Assembly (NCBI GenBank): GCA_030630075.1
Contig: DAOVNS010000054.1
Coordinates: forward strand, 1 to 6,515
Length of the DNA: 6,515 bases
DNA from: a bacterium
GTDB lineage: Bacteria > Dependentiae > Babeliae > Babeliales > UASB340
Reading direction: 5' to 3'
In this document: positions 1-5,781 of the stretch, in pieces
Layout of the letters: each line of letters opens with the position of its first letter
Position numbering within the stretch: position 1 is the first letter of the stretch
The notes under the pieces: generated by a model
The model's input: only the letters and a program-made list of their open reading frames with translations
Databases searched by the model: none
What the model was told of the DNA's origin: nothing
Position numbers and translations under genes: made by a program

Positions 1-408
1 AAAATCGGTTTTTATAAAAATAAAGCTAAAGTGCTACATAAAGTTTCTAAAGAACTTTTGCAAGAATATGACGGCAAAGTTCCAAATAATTTAGAAGATT
101 TATTAAATTTACCCGGCGTTGGACAAAAAACATCCAACCTCGCCTTAGGGATGGCTTTTGACGTTCCGAGCATCTGTGTTGATATTCATGTCCATAGAAT
201 ATCAAATCGTCTAGGACTAGTGAGCACAAAAACGCCAGAAGAAACCAAAAGCGAATTAAAAAAAATTGTACCCAAAGAAAATTGGATTGAATTTAACGAT
301 CTTTTAGTAAAATGGGGACAAAATATTTGCACACCGACTTCACCGTGGTGCAGCAAGTGTGCAATTAAACAATTTTGTAAAAGAATTGGTGTTTTAAAAA
401 TTAGGTAA
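1..408 (+). CDS. nth: Endonuclease III (DNA glycosylase/AP lyase), 5'-truncated by the window edge
   Basis: Base-excision-repair enzyme that removes oxidised pyrimidines and cleaves the abasic site. The last 135 codons are visible. The frame is open from base 1, and the codons before the GTG at 31 (KIGFYKNKAK) already match the family, so the true start lies upstream. The helix-hairpin-helix LPGVGQK carries the catalytic Lys (codon 127-129), and VDIHVHR carries the catalytic Asp (codon 181-183). The [4Fe-4S] ligands are intact in the pattern C-x6-C-x2-C-x5-C (CTPTSPWCSKC...C) near the C-terminus. The stretch VDIHVHRISNRL, then PEET, then FNDLLVKWGQ-IC resembles the archaeal/eukaryotic NTH1-like branch, as I recall it, more than E. 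coli Nth. The stop TAA lies a few bases before a GC-rich hairpin, and the gene converges on thrS. Confidence 0.93.
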   Translation, partial: KIGFYKNKAKVLHKVSKELLQEYDGKVPNNLEDLLNLPGVGQKTSNLALGMAFDVPSICVDIHVHRISNRLGLVSTKTPEETKSELKKIVPKENWIEFNDLLVKWGQNICTPTSPWCSKCAIKQFCKRIGVLKIR

Positions 409-412
409 TTTC

Positions 413-460
413 GCCCTTGGCATCATTCACGCCCCGCGCATCCAAGGGATAGGACGGGGC
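413..460. repeat. GC-rich hairpin repeat, copy 1, between convergent nth and thrS
   Basis: The 61-bp gap between the two stop codons is filled by a GC-rich, foldable sequence in an AT-rich genome. Two alternative foldings are visible. In one, CCCTTGG (414-420) pairs with CCAAGGG (442-448). In the other, GCCCCG (431-436) pairs with CGGGGC (455-460), enclosing an inner ATCC/GGAT stem. The core GCATCCAAGGGATAGG (438-453) matches the core of the 5060-5099 hairpin (read on the minus strand) at 15 of 16 bases. GCCCTTGGCATC (413-424) matches that hairpin at 12 of 12. It probably ends or protects both transcripts, but there is no U-tract, so an ordinary intrinsic terminator is not shown. Confidence 0.65.
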
Positions 461-469
461 TACTAATAT

Positions 470-2176
470 TTAAAACTTATTAAGTTCTTCTGCTCTTGTA
501 ATTAAGTCTTCAACTTTGACACCAAACTCTTGTTTGCCATCTAAAGTTCTTAAAGCAACAGCATCTTTTTCTACTTCTTTTTTACCAATCACAAGCATCC
601 AAGGAATTTCTTGCATTTGTGCATTTCTAATTTGAGCAGAAATTTGATCCCCAGATTCATCAAGTTCAACACGAACACCAGCATCTAAAAGTTTTTTATA
701 AATACTTTGTGCGTATTCTTTTTGATCATCTGTTATTGTTAAAATTCTAGCTTGAGTTGGTGCCAACCAAAATGGGAAGCGACCTTTATAATGCTCAACA
801 AGAATTCCCATAAAGCGTTCGATTGAACCATAAATTGCTCTATGAATCATAACAGGAGTTTCTTTGCTTTGATCAGCTTTAATATATTCTAATTCAAAGT
901 TCTTTGGTAAAAAGAAATCGATTTGAATTGTTCCACATTGCCATTCACGTCCCATGTTGTCTTCAATAACAATTTCAATTTTAGGACCATAAAATGCACC
1001 TTCACCTTCTTGAATTTTAAATTCAAAACCTTTTTGAGTAAGTGCATCTTTTAATGATTCTGTTGCAGTATCCCAAAGTTCAGGCGAACCGATATATTTT
1101 TCGGGTCTTGTAGAAACAGCCATATTAAGTTTTTCGAAACCAAACTTTTTATAAACTCTGCTTACAAGATCAATAAGTTTTAAAACTTCTTCTTCAACTT
1201 GTTCTGGAGTACAGAAAACGTGTGCATCATCCATTGTAAATCCGCGAACCCTGAACATTCCATGTAAAACGCCAGAAAGTTCGTATCTGTAATCCAAACC
1301 AAATTCTGCCATTCTGATTGGAAACTCTTTATAAGAATGTGGTTTTTCTTTAAAAATTAAAATTCCACCGGGACAATTCATAGGACGAACACAATAAGTT
1401 GCATCTTCTTTTTTTGCAAAATACATTTTGTCTTCGTAATTATCGTAGTGACCAGATGTTCTCCACAAAGATTCTTTTAAAATTAAAGGTGTCCTAACTT
1501 CCTCATAATCACCTTTAAGCATGTGTCTCATGAATTCAATTAATTTATTGTAAATTATAAGACCTTTGTGATGAAAAAATGCAGTTCCTGGTGCTTCTGG
1601 ATGGAAAGAAAATAAACCAAGTTCTTTTCCTAATTTACGATGATCATATTTTTTTGCTTCTTCAATTCTTTGTAAATATTGTTCAAGATCTTCTTTTGTT
1701 TCAAAAGCAACACCATAAATTCTTTGCAAAGCTGCATTATCTTTATCAGCTCTCCAATAAGAACCAGCTAAATTTGTAAGCTTAAAATGTTTAAGTTCTT
1801 TAGTTGAATCAACGTGTCCACCCCTACAAAGATCGTAAAAATCACCTTGACTATAAATGCCAACGGTTTCATCTTCTATTCCGTCGATAAGTTCTAATTT
1901 AAATTCATTGTCTTTAAACAATTCGCGAGCTTCTTGCTTTGAGATTTGTTTTCCAACAATTTTGAAGTCTTTTTTTGCAAGTTCAAGCATCTTTGCTTCA
2001 ATTTTTGGAAGATCTTCTTCCTTAAAATTTTGCGTAGGCAAAAAGTCGTAGAAGAATCCTGTTTCTGTTGTAGGCCCAATAGTCAATTTTGTGTCCGGAT
2101 AAAGGGCCAAAACCGCTTGGGCTAAAAGATGTGATGCTGAATGTCTAAGATTATCTAATCTTTCATTCTTTTTCAT
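470..2176 (-). CDS. thrS: Threonyl-tRNA synthetase lacking the N-terminal TGS domain
   Basis: Class II synthetase that charges tRNA-Thr with threonine in the cytoplasm and hydrolyses mischarged Ser-tRNA-Thr. At 568 residues it is about 70 shorter than E. coli ThrRS (642). The protein opens directly in the editing domain, whose HxxxH (His12, His16) and C-x3-H (Cys117, His121) residues are present. The catalytic core starts near residue 185, and its zinc ligands are Cys268 (MNCPGG), His319 (DDAHVF) and His445 (VMIHRAI). Motif 2 (YRYELSG...FRVRGFT) and motif 3 (HRAIYGSIERF) are intact. The anticodon-binding domain begins near Trp470 (WLAPTQARI). The start is firm: AGGAG lies 6 nt upstream, and in-frame TAG codons lie just before it, so the TGS domain is truly missing and not mis-annotated. 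MNCPGG replaces the E. coli MNCPGH. The gene is divergent from phoH. Confidence 0.97.
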   Translation of the reverse strand: MKKNERLDNLRHSASHLLAQAVLALYPDTKLTIGPTTETGFFYDFLPTQNFKEEDLPKIEAKMLELAKKDFKIVGKQISKQEARELFKDNEFKLELIDGIEDETVGIYSQGDFYDLCRGGHVDSTKELKHFKLTNLAGSYWRADKDNAALQRIYGVAFETKEDLEQYLQRIEEAKKYDHRKLGKELGLFSFHPEAPGTAFFHHKGLIIYNKLIEFMRHMLKGDYEEVRTPLILKESLWRTSGHYDNYEDKMYFAKKEDATYCVRPMNCPGGILIFKEKPHSYKEFPIRMAEFGLDYRYELSGVLHGMFRVRGFTMDDAHVFCTPEQVEEEVLKLIDLVSRVYKKFGFEKLNMAVSTRPEKYIGSPELWDTATESLKDALTQKGFEFKIQEGEGAFYGPKIEIVIEDNMGREWQCGTIQIDFFLPKNFELEYIKADQSKETPVMIHRAIYGSIERFMGILVEHYKGRFPFWLAPTQARILTITDDQKEYAQSIYKKLLDAGVRVELDESGDQISAQIRNAQMQEIPWMLVIGKKEVEKDAVALRTLDGKQEFGVKVEDLITRAEELNKF

Positions 2177-2182
2177 AGAAAG

Positions 2183-2187
2183 CTCCT
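2183..2187 (-). promoter_or_regulatory. thrS ribosome binding site
   Basis: On the minus strand AGGAG sits 6 nt before the thrS ATG (2176-2174). In-frame TAG stops lie at and upstream of this site, so no longer N-terminus is possible. This fixes the TGS-less start. Confidence 0.85.
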
Positions 2188-2219
2188 AATAAAAAACCTA
2201 CAACGAGTAAACATTTAAT

Positions 2220-2260
2220 TTGTATAAAAAATACAACCATTTCGATATACTTCGAAATGG
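2220..2260 (-). promoter_or_regulatory. Two abutting perfect inverted repeats in the predicted thrS leader
   Basis: The arms CCATTTCGA (2237-2245) and TCGAAATGG (2252-2260) form a 9-bp perfect stem with a 6-nt loop. Directly against it, TTGTAT (2220-2225) and ATACAA (2231-2236) form a 6-bp perfect stem with a 5-nt A loop (U loop in the thrS transcript). From the predicted thrS promoter both would lie in the 5' untranslated RNA, beginning about 7 nt after the start of transcription. Read on the minus strand, the 9-bp stem is followed by TTGTATTTTTTA, which looks like an attenuator-type terminator. The same DNA could instead be an operator for a dimeric repressor, since it sits between divergent promoters. 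No T-box features were seen. Confidence 0.5.
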
Positions 2261-2269
2261 AAAAAACAG

Positions 2270-2297
2270 TTAAATAATATAAGAAGTAGCGTATAAG
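2270..2297 (+). promoter_or_regulatory. Weak candidate promoter of the PIN-PhoH gene
   Basis: TATAAG (2292-2297) is a fair -10 box, with TTAAAT (2270-2275) as a poor -35 at a 16-bp spacing. It would start transcription near 2304, about 23 nt before the ATG. It overlaps the thrS promoter on the other strand, so the two genes may compete for polymerase. GGGAG (2317-2321) is the ribosome binding site, 5 nt before the ATG at 2327. Confidence 0.3.
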
Positions 2298-2302
2298 TTC
2301 AA
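2274..2302 (-). promoter_or_regulatory. Probable sigma70-type promoter of thrS
   Basis: On the minus strand a -35 box TTGAAC (2302-2297) is followed after exactly 17 bp by a -10 box TATTAT (2279-2274), which matches TATAAT at 5 of 6. Transcription would begin near 2267, giving a leader of about 90 nt that contains the double palindrome at 2220-2260. AT-rich DNA often yields chance matches, but both boxes and the optimal spacer together are persuasive. Confidence 0.5.
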
Positions 2303-2326
2303 ATTTAAAAAATAAAGGGAGAGAAT

Positions 2327-3778
2327 ATGGCACAAAACGAGCGTCAAAACGAAACACAAAACAACACCCCTGTTCAAAACGAACTTAAATCCAATAAAGT
2401 TTTTGTGATCGATACAAACGTTCTCTTATACGATAGTGAATCTATTTTTGAATTCAAAGATGTAACTGTTGGTATTCCATTTATAGTTCTAGAAGAGTTA
2501 GATACGTTTAAAAGAAACACTGGTGAAAACGGCAGAAACTGCAGAGAAGTAATCAGAACTCTTGATGAACTAAGATCAAGAGGATCTTTAAGTGACGGGG
2601 TTAAATTAAATCATGAAACAAATTCTATCTTAAAAGTTTTACCAACTCCAAATTTAGACCTCGAAAAACAACCATACGGTGATCTTGCTGATAACTTAAT
2701 ACTTCAAACAGTACAAGACCTGGTTGATGATGGCTTTGATGTAACATTTGTTACAAAGGACATAAATTCACGAGTCAAAGCAGATTCTTTAAACTTAGAA
2801 GCTGAAGACTACAAAAAGGATAAAGTTCAAACGGCAGAAGAGTTTTATAAAGGCTGGAAAACTATTACACTTCCCGCAAATGAACTTCGCAAAATGACAG
2901 CTAATCAACTTCCAGAAATTTTACGTCAACATGAAATCGGATATCTATTTCCAAACGAATTTATTGTTTTAGAAAGTGAAAACAACCCCGAAAACAATAA
3001 ATTATTCCGATTTGTTGGTGGAAAGTCATTTACTGAAGTAAGAAGTACAAAAATCATGGGTCGTTTTGAAGCAAAAAACATCCAACAGTTAATGGCCATC
3101 GATCTCTTAAGAGATGATAGCGTAAAAATAGTCTCACTCATCGGTTCTGCAGGAACGGGAAAAACCTTTTTAACCCTATTGATGGGATTACATAAAGTTG
3201 CAACCGAACATCTTTATAGAAAATTTTTAATTACAAGACCTGTAATTGCGCTTGGTGCAGATATTGGCTATTTACCAGGCGAGGTTAAAGAAAAACTAAA
3301 ATACTGGATGCAACCTGTTTACGATAATCTTGAATTTATCTTTAGCCAAACAAATCAAAAAGAACTAGAATATCTTGCCAGCACAAAAGATCGCCGCCGC
3401 AAAAAAAGGTCCTTCAAAGAAAGAGGAGACGCAGCAGAAGAAACAATGGTCGATCTTTTGGAAGAAAAAGGTATTTTGAGCCTTGAAGCAATAACATACA
3501 TGCGAGGAAGATCCATTCCTTACCAATTCGTATTTATTGATGAAGTTCAAAACCTTAATCCACATGAAGTAAAAACCATTGTAAGTCGCGCAGGAGAAGG
3601 AACAAAAATCATTCTAGCAGGTGATCCATTCCAAATAGACTCTCCATATCTTGATTTTAGCAGTAACGGACTTACCGTATGTACCGAAAAGCTAAAAGGA
3701 CAGTCCATATTCGGAACAGTCTTTTTAGAAAAGAGTGAACGTAGTGAATTAGCAAAAATGGCTGCAAATTTACTATAA
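2327..3778 (+). CDS. phoH: PIN-PhoH (PhoH2-type) protein: PIN ribonuclease domain fused to PhoH ATPase
   Basis: Family members of this architecture (B. subtilis YlaK, mycobacterial PhoH2) couple a PIN RNase to an ATP-driven RNA-unwinding domain. Here 483 residues show a short Gln/Asn-rich head (1-23) and then the PIN domain (about 24-155). The acidic metal-binding residues are visible as Asp29 (FVIDTNV), Glu56/57 (VLEELD), Asp122 (GDLADN) and Asp145 (VTKDIN). The PhoH ATPase fills about 250-483, with Walker A GSAGTGKT (273-280), Walker B FIDEVQN (Asp405, Glu406) and the distal LAGDPFQIDSPYLD motif. Walker B reads DEVQN where I expect DEAQN. A basic, charged stretch after residue 350 (RRRKKR, 356-361) looks like an insertion relative to YlaK (442 residues). 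GGGAG lies 5 nt before the ATG. No antitoxin-like gene precedes it, unlike mycobacterial phoAT-phoH2. The gene ends in a clear terminator and stands alone. The RNA role is inferred from the family. Confidence 0.93.
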   Translation: MAQNERQNETQNNTPVQNELKSNKVFVIDTNVLLYDSESIFEFKDVTVGIPFIVLEELDTFKRNTGENGRNCREVIRTLDELRSRGSLSDGVKLNHETNSILKVLPTPNLDLEKQPYGDLADNLILQTVQDLVDDGFDVTFVTKDINSRVKADSLNLEAEDYKKDKVQTAEEFYKGWKTITLPANELRKMTANQLPEILRQHEIGYLFPNEFIVLESENNPENNKLFRFVGGKSFTEVRSTKIMGRFEAKNIQQLMAIDLLRDDSVKIVSLIGSAGTGKTFLTLLMGLHKVATEHLYRKFLITRPVIALGADIGYLPGEVKEKLKYWMQPVYDNLEFIFSQTNQKELEYLASTKDRRRKKRSFKERGDAAEETMVDLLEEKGILSLEAITYMRGRSIPYQFVFIDEVQNLNPHEVKTIVSRAGEGTKIILAGDPFQIDSPYLDFSSNGLTVCTEKLKGQSIFGTVFLEKSERSELAKMAANLL

Positions 3779-3826
3779 GCAACACAGCAAACAGCAACAT
3801 ACAATCTACCTACACAGTTAGTATCA

Positions 3827-3853
3827 AAAAGCCCCCTATAGCAGGGGGCTTTT
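3827..3853 (+). terminator. Intrinsic terminator after the PIN-PhoH gene
   Basis: AAAAGCCCCCT (3827-3837) pairs perfectly with AGGGGGCTTTT (3843-3853) around a 5-nt loop (ATAGC). The stem is GC-rich and runs into a T-tract on the plus strand, about 50 nt after the phoH stop. It isolates phoH from the small exported-protein genes downstream. The A-tract on the other side could let it work weakly in the opposite direction as well. Confidence 0.9.
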
Positions 3854-3898
3854 GCAATTCAATATCAATACTCTAAACTAAAACTATTAAATGGAAGT

Positions 3899-3915
3899 TA
3901 TAATTTAAATGGAGG
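3899..3915 (+). promoter_or_regulatory. Perfect -10 box and strong ribosome binding site before the first exported-protein gene
   Basis: TATAAT (3899-3904) matches the -10 consensus fully. No good -35 box is seen 16-18 bp upstream. GGAGG (3911-3915) lies 7 nt before the ATG at 3923. If this -10 is used, transcription would start close to 3911, at the Shine-Dalgarno itself, giving a leader of only about 12 nt. The TATAAT may also be a chance match in AT-rich DNA. Confidence 0.45.
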
Positions 3916-3922
3916 CTATATC

Positions 3923-4522
3923 ATGAAAAAGGCTATCATATTGATGCTAGCACTAGGCTTTGCTCAAACAAACCTATCAATTGCTCAATCAACAGAAGAT
4001 TTAGCATCAAAAACCAACAAAAAAACAATTACACAAACAGTTCCGGCAAAAGAGAATCTACAAAAAAACGATAGTTCTGAAACCATTAAAAATAAAATTA
4101 CGACAACTGAAGAAATTGCATCAGAATCAAAAACCAAAAAAACTGTCCAAAAAGTATCTTCAAAAAAAAGAAAAGCCGCAAAAGCTGCAATTTTAATTTT
4201 TCTTGGTTTAACAACTTTGTATGGTACCGACGCGGCATTAGAAATTGCTGTAAATAATTTAAATTTACAAGCATCATTACCAGCATCATTTTTTCAATAT
4301 TACGAATTTGGGACTTTAGCATCTACAGTAAATACTTATTTATACCAAATTCCTACTACAGAAATTCAAAATAAAATTAATTTAATGATCGACGATATAG
4401 GGCCAATCATAAAACCTTTACAATTCGCAGCAACAATAAATGGCATTAAAAATTTTGTAGATGAAAAAGGACAATCAGTAAGAAATTTAGGCACTTGGAT
4501 TAAAAACATAATTACTTTTTAA
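3923..4522 (+). CDS. Exported protein of unknown family with Lys/Thr-rich linker and one hydrophobic segment (paralog of the next gene)
   Basis: I do not recognise the family. The 199-residue product begins with a Sec signal peptide (MKKAIILMLALGF..., predicted cleavage after SIA at residue 21). A polar Lys/Thr/Ser/Glu-rich linker, likely disordered, spans about 22-87 and ends in a basic run (KKRKAAK). One hydrophobic segment (88-110) contains GTDAAL, with Asp103 inside it. The C-terminal part is amphipathic and free of Cys, and includes YEFGT (127-131) and a Trp near the end. GTDAAL and YEFGT-x4-V recur in the neighbouring product. The ATG is supported by GGAGG 7 nt upstream. The next gene starts 24 nt after the stop with no terminator between, so the two are probably co-transcribed. 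Export to the periplasm or membrane is inferred from the signal peptide and hydrophobic segment. A secreted or host-directed role is possible but unsupported. Confidence 0.8.
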   Translation: MKKAIILMLALGFAQTNLSIAQSTEDLASKTNKKTITQTVPAKENLQKNDSSETIKNKITTTEEIASESKTKKTVQKVSSKKRKAAKAAILIFLGLTTLYGTDAALEIAVNNLNLQASLPASFFQYYEFGTLASTVNTYLYQIPTTEIQNKINLMIDDIGPIIKPLQFAATINGIKNFVDEKGQSVRNLGTWIKNIITF

Positions 4523-4534
4523 CAAAACCTTTAT

Positions 4535-4539
4535 GGAGG
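4535..4539 (+). promoter_or_regulatory. Strong ribosome binding site of the second exported-protein gene
   Basis: GGAGG sits 7 nt before the ATG at 4547. The module ATGGAGG-N7-ATGAAAAA is the same as that before 3923, which supports both starts and the duplication of the unit. Confidence 0.75.
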
Positions 4540-4546
4540 TATTTTC

Positions 4547-5038
4547 ATGAAAAAGATAATAACACTTTCACTTTTAGCTCTTATGATAGGAGCAAACATT
4601 CCAACAAATGTTAAAGCAGAACAGAGTATGGCTGGCAAAGTCGGCAGCGTTGCACTTTATCCATTTAAAAAAGTTGGATCTTCTGCAAGTAACATTTACC
4701 AAGCAACCAAACAAATAGTACCAATGGCTAAGCATTCTTTAATTGCAGCAAAAAAACTTGCTCTTGCAGGATTAGAACTCACAAAAGGAACAATGGCTCT
4801 TTCAGTAGTAGTAGTTAGTTGTGTTGCAATTGCTTGCGGTGTTGATGTTGCTTTAGCATGGGCATCAGAAAATGGTGTAATTTTTGACAGCTACGCCTTT
4901 GGAACATTTTATAATTCAGTTTATGCAACTTTAGAACCAATAGTTGCGACATCTCCTGAATTTTTCGCATCAATTCCAGAACGTTTTTCAAACATAAGTG
5001 ATGCAATTACAGCTTTTCCTGAATTAATTAGAGCTTAA
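4547..5038 (+). CDS. Exported protein of unknown family with one hydrophobic segment (paralog of the preceding gene)
   Basis: No known family is recognised. The 163-residue product has a Sec signal peptide (MKKIITLSLLALMIGAN..., predicted cleavage after VKA at residue 24). A basic, Ala/Lys-rich amphipathic region (about 28-80) follows, then a hydrophobic segment (82-104) with GVDVAL (98-103), then YAFGT (116-120) and a C-terminal tail ending in FPELIRA. Hydrophobic segment, G-[TV]-D-[AV]-A-L and Y-x-F-G-T-x4-V-x3-L come in the same order in the upstream gene, so the two are probable paralogs. The first copy has a Lys/Thr-rich linker where this one has a helical Ala/Lys region. Cys92 and Cys97 lie within the hydrophobic segment, and neither is in a lipobox. 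The ATG is backed by GGAGG 7 nt upstream. A hairpin begins about 20 nt after the stop, before convergent cmk. Confidence 0.8.
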   Translation: MKKIITLSLLALMIGANIPTNVKAEQSMAGKVGSVALYPFKKVGSSASNIYQATKQIVPMAKHSLIAAKKLALAGLELTKGTMALSVVVVSCVAIACGVDVALAWASENGVIFDSYAFGTFYNSVYATLEPIVATSPEFFASIPERFSNISDAITAFPELIRA

Positions 5039-5059
5039 TATAATTTAAATATTATTAAG

Positions 5060-5099
5060 CGTGAGCCCTTGCCTATCCTTTGGATGCCAAGGGCTCATG
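5060..5099. repeat. GC-rich hairpin repeat, copy 2, between convergent exported-protein gene and cmk
   Basis: GAGCCCTTG (5063-5071) pairs perfectly with CAAGGGCTC (5088-5096). The stem extends by three more pairs (5060-5062 with 5097-5099, one of them G-T), and an inner ATCC/GGAT stem closes a TTT loop (5079-5081). It starts one base beyond the cmk stop codon. The minus-strand core GCATCCAAAGGATAGG (5087-5072) nearly equals the core of copy 1 at 438-453. No U-tract follows on either strand, so it may be a 3'-end stabiliser or a bidirectional terminator of a non-standard type. Confidence 0.7.
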
Positions 5100-5762
5100 T
5101 CATTCATTTATAAATCTTAAAAATTCATCAATCGTTTCTTGTTTATTCATTTTTGAATTATCAATAATTATTCCATTATCTGGAACAGTTAAAGGCGCAA
5201 CTTTTCTTTCTTTATCTCTTTTATCTCTAATCTCAAGTTCTTCTTTAATTTTTTCAAGTAAAACATCTTTATTTAAACGTTCATCATCACCCAAGACACG
5301 TAAAGCTCTTGTCTCTAAATCTGCAGTTAGAAAAAATTTAAAATCTGCATCTGGAAATACAACCGAACCACAATCCCGACCATCTGCAACAAGATCATAA
5401 TTTTTTGCAACATCACGTTGTGTATTTATTAATAAATCTCGCACAATTTTATTTGCACTAACAATTGATGCAACTTGATCAATACTTAAATGATTTAAGT
5501 ACATTTTGATGTTTTCATCTTTAAAATAAACTTGCGGTTCATTGCGAACGTATTTATACGAAATATCCTTTATAAATTCTAAATCTTCTTGTTTTAAATT
5601 TTCTAGATCAGAAAGATTTTTTTTTAATCTATCAATTAAAATATATCCAACGGCACGGTAGAATAATCCTGTGTATAAATAATAAATATTTAATTGTTTT
5701 GCCAATTCCTTTGCTACCGTACTTTTCCCACTCCCCGCCGGACCATCTATTGTTATAATCAT
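5100..5762 (-). CDS. cmk: Cytidylate kinase
   Basis: Phosphorylates CMP and dCMP to the diphosphates with ATP, in pyrimidine salvage and dCTP supply. Its 220 residues are normal for the family. The P-loop GPAGSGKST fills residues 7-15. The NMP-binding helix signature is LYTGLFYR (29-36), where the usual reading is LDTGAxYR, so the conserved Asp is Tyr30 and the following Ala is Leu33; Arg36 is kept. VADGRDCGSVVFPDADFKFFLTA is the CMP-binding and strand region. The lid motif RDKRDKERKVAPL and the C-terminal IIIDNS are typical. An AAGGA site lies 8 nt before the ATG (5762-5760). The recJ stop is 19 nt upstream on the same strand, so the two are probably co-transcribed. The TGA stop abuts the 5060-5099 hairpin. 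Confidence 0.95.
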   Translation of the reverse strand: MIITIDGPAGSGKSTVAKELAKQLNIYYLYTGLFYRAVGYILIDRLKKNLSDLENLKQEDLEFIKDISYKYVRNEPQVYFKDENIKMYLNHLSIDQVASIVSANKIVRDLLINTQRDVAKNYDLVADGRDCGSVVFPDADFKFFLTADLETRALRVLGDDERLNKDVLLEKIKEELEIRDKRDKERKVAPLTVPDNGIIIDNSKMNKQETIDEFLRFINE

Positions 5763-5781
5763 TACAAAATTCCTTTAAAAA

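Noticed and set aside
31..33. GTG as the start of the endonuclease III gene
   Set aside because: The codons before it are open and match the family, so the gene runs in from outside the window.
2163..2240. Short hydrophobic leader peptide (MVVFFIQIKCLL...) overlapping the thrS start on the minus strand
   Set aside because: It has no ribosome binding site and no Thr codons, so it does not look like an attenuation peptide. It probably arises by chance in the leader.
2177..2326. T-box riboswitch or phoAT-like antitoxin gene between thrS and phoH
   Set aside because: The spacer is only 150 bp, with no T-box sequence or specifier stem and no plus-strand coding frame with a ribosome binding site.
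3547..3804. 85-codon minus-strand frame antisense to the end of phoH
   Set aside because: It is a shadow of the strongly conserved PhoH ATPase sequence, with no recognisable protein features.
3779..3810. CAGCAA-like short repeats after the phoH stop
   Set aside because: Only a few irregular copies occur in simple A-rich sequence, with no spacer pattern to suggest an array.
5080..5400. 106-codon plus-strand frame antisense to cmk
   Set aside because: It mirrors conserved cmk codons and starts inside the hairpin repeat without a ribosome binding site.
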